Part shown: in pieces, positions 62,743 to 64,000 of the stretch
How positions within the stretch are numbered: position 1 is the first letter of the stretch
Layout: the number at the start of each line of letters is the position of its first letter
Position numbers and translations under genes: made by a program
Source of the DNA: Mactra quadrangularis
Taxonomy: Eukaryota; Mollusca; Bivalvia; Venerida; Mactridae
Direction: 5' to 3'
NCBI GenBank assembly: GCA_025267735.1
Contig: CM046297.1
Location: 22,594,011-22,658,010, forward strand
Length of the DNA stretch: 64,000 bases
The notes under the pieces: generated by a model
Database searches by the model: none
What the model was told of the DNA's origin: nothing
The model's input: only the letters and a program-made list of their open reading frames with translations

Positions 62743-63192
62743 CGGTGGCATAGAGGTGACATGGAGAAATATTTAAAATACCGCTACTATTACGTGGCCA
62801 CGCAGAAGCTTTTACGAGCGCATGCAATAGCTTTACGTGCGCACGTAATAACGTTTACGTGGCCACGCAATAGCTTTACGTGCGCACGTAATAATTGTCC
62901 AATGAAAAATGACCGCCAATTTCGACAACTCTCATTAATCAATTATAACGTGCGGACGTAAAGCTATTGCGTGGCCTCGTAAACGTTATTGCGGGCGCAC
63001 GTAAAAGTTATTGCGTGCGCACATAAAGCTATTACGTAGCCACGTAAAAGATATTGCGTGCGCACGTAAAGCTATTACGTGGCCACGTAAACGTTATTGC
63101 GTGCGCACGTAATAGCTACTGCGTGGCCACGTAAAGCTATTACCTGGCCACGTAAATTTTAAAAATATCTCCATGTCACCTCTATGCCACCG
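62743..63192. mobile_element. 450-bp TA-flanked element with an internal array of palindromic 12-mers
   Basis: The termini CGGTGGCATAGAGGTGACAT are perfect inverted repeats at the outer 20 bp, continuing imperfectly for about 38 bp to TTTAAAAT. TA flanks both sides. The interior carries about 15 copies of ACGTGGCCACGT or ACGTGCGCACGT-like palindromes with AAGCTATT or AACGTTATT spacers. Right-side starts are 62948, 62969, 62991, 63013, 63034, 63056, 63077, 63099, 63121 and 63142. Left-side starts are 62792, 62814, 62835, 62857 and 62878. No coding capacity. Confidence 0.9.
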
Positions 63193-63515
63193 TAACAATT
63201 ATATAGGCTTATAGAATGTTACTACTACAAACTTTTACAATAATTTACAATTTTCAACCTTTATAGTCAATCAATAAAGATTAATGAAGTATTTCTAATC
63301 ATTTATCACTTAACGGATTTTCATTGAAATACTAAAAGACATATTAATTTATTATCAACTATTTTAATACTATAGAATCAATTTTGATAAATTGTCATGT
63401 ACAATAACAATCACCTCTTGTCTTGCAGATACTTCGAACAATATTTTTGATTTCTGGCTCTTACTTGACAATGAGTTCATACGGAGAAAGTCAATTAATC
63501 TTTTTCATAGGAAGA

Positions 63516-63610
63516 CGTTCGTAAATCCAGAGATTTAGCCTTTCTTTGAGTTTGTTGACTGACCGCCTTGATATGACCTGTACAATGTGTTACTATGGCG
63601 TTTAATCGAA
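63516..63610 (+). mobile_element. SINE family 1, 3' tail fragment
   Basis: AAATCCAGAGATTTAGCCTT to GTGTTACTATGGCGTTTAAT. Confidence 0.75.
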
Positions 63611-63807
63611 CCAGACGTCGGTACATTTTGTACTTATTGCTGTTGTGCGACCTTATTTTTCGCAAGTCTGAGTCGGATATTTTGTACACAAGTTTGCAAA
63701 CAACCAGGTTTGGAAACATTGGCACTTAGTATTACTTCTTGTTTGCATGAATATTTAACTCACATATGCTTCGCAAACAACTACCACAAAACTGTCGCGA
63801 AACTTGG

Positions 63808-63945
63808 TTCTAATTTCTACGGCCATTCTCCCCCCCCCCCCTACTACCAATTCAAACTACTACCAATTCAAAATCATGTAAGGCAGATGTCAGTTAAGAA
63901 CGGTGAGTAGGTTGACTGACCGCCACAATATGACCTAAACAACCA
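63808..63945 (+). mobile_element. SINE family 1, internally deleted copy
   Basis: ATTTCTACGGCCATTCTCCC with a poly-C run, a duplicated CTACTACCAATTCAAA, then AACGGTGAGTAGGTTGACTG and the start of the tail. Confidence 0.75.
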
Positions 63946-64000
63946 AAAAACTCACAAGCAACTAATCTCATAGTCTGTAGGTGACCTAGAACCAGCGACC

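Overview
The window is eukaryotic and AT-rich. It has spliced genes with GT-AG introns, long non-coding stretches, many tRNA-derived SINEs, short inverted-repeat DNA transposons (MITEs) and pentanucleotide satellites. An Sp8/Sp9-type zinc-finger gene, SINEs ending in a 'GGCGTTAAACCCAACAAACA'-style tail, and a strong excess of the palindrome TACATGTA suggest a lophotrochozoan, most likely a bivalve mollusc. The phylum-level call is an inference from sequence style, not from a search.

Left end (1-11 kb): an Sp6-9 class transcription factor gene lies on the minus strand. Two coding exons are clear: 5094-6060 (N-terminal region, Btd box, zinc finger 1) and 1818-2101 (zinc fingers 2 and 3, C-terminus, stop). 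They are joined by a 2992-nt GT-AG intron. The initiator Met is in an upstream exon. One weak candidate, Met-Asn followed by a strong donor, sits at 10973-10978. The sequence left of 1818 is probably 3' UTR and flank, with repeat insertions.

Middle (11-58 kb): I see no credible protein-coding gene. This is the gene-poor side upstream of the Sp gene. It is a mosaic of MITEs, palindromic foldback elements, at least three SINE families, GAACA and TATTC satellites, and unique AT-rich sequence. Two CpG-richer, motif-dense blocks (about 32.64-32.89 kb and 38.69-39.0 kb) are the best candidates for conserved regulatory DNA.

Right end (59-61.6 kb): a small three-exon minus-strand transcription unit has phase-matched splice sites, a polyA signal and a promoter-like bZIP/bHLH site cluster. 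Its middle exon resembles the C-terminal half of a THAP zinc-finger domain but has an in-frame stop, so it looks like a decaying THAP-derived gene.

Most unusual feature: a 450-bp TA-flanked inverted-repeat element at 62743-63192. Its interior is an array of about 15 palindromic 12-mers, mostly alternating GGCC and GCGC cores, spaced 21-22 bp apart, close to two turns of B-DNA. Also notable are a 469-bp foldback element with a perfect 8-bp target duplication, a 279-bp element with a perfect 9-bp duplication, and five copies of a roughly 363-bp TA-flanked MITE.
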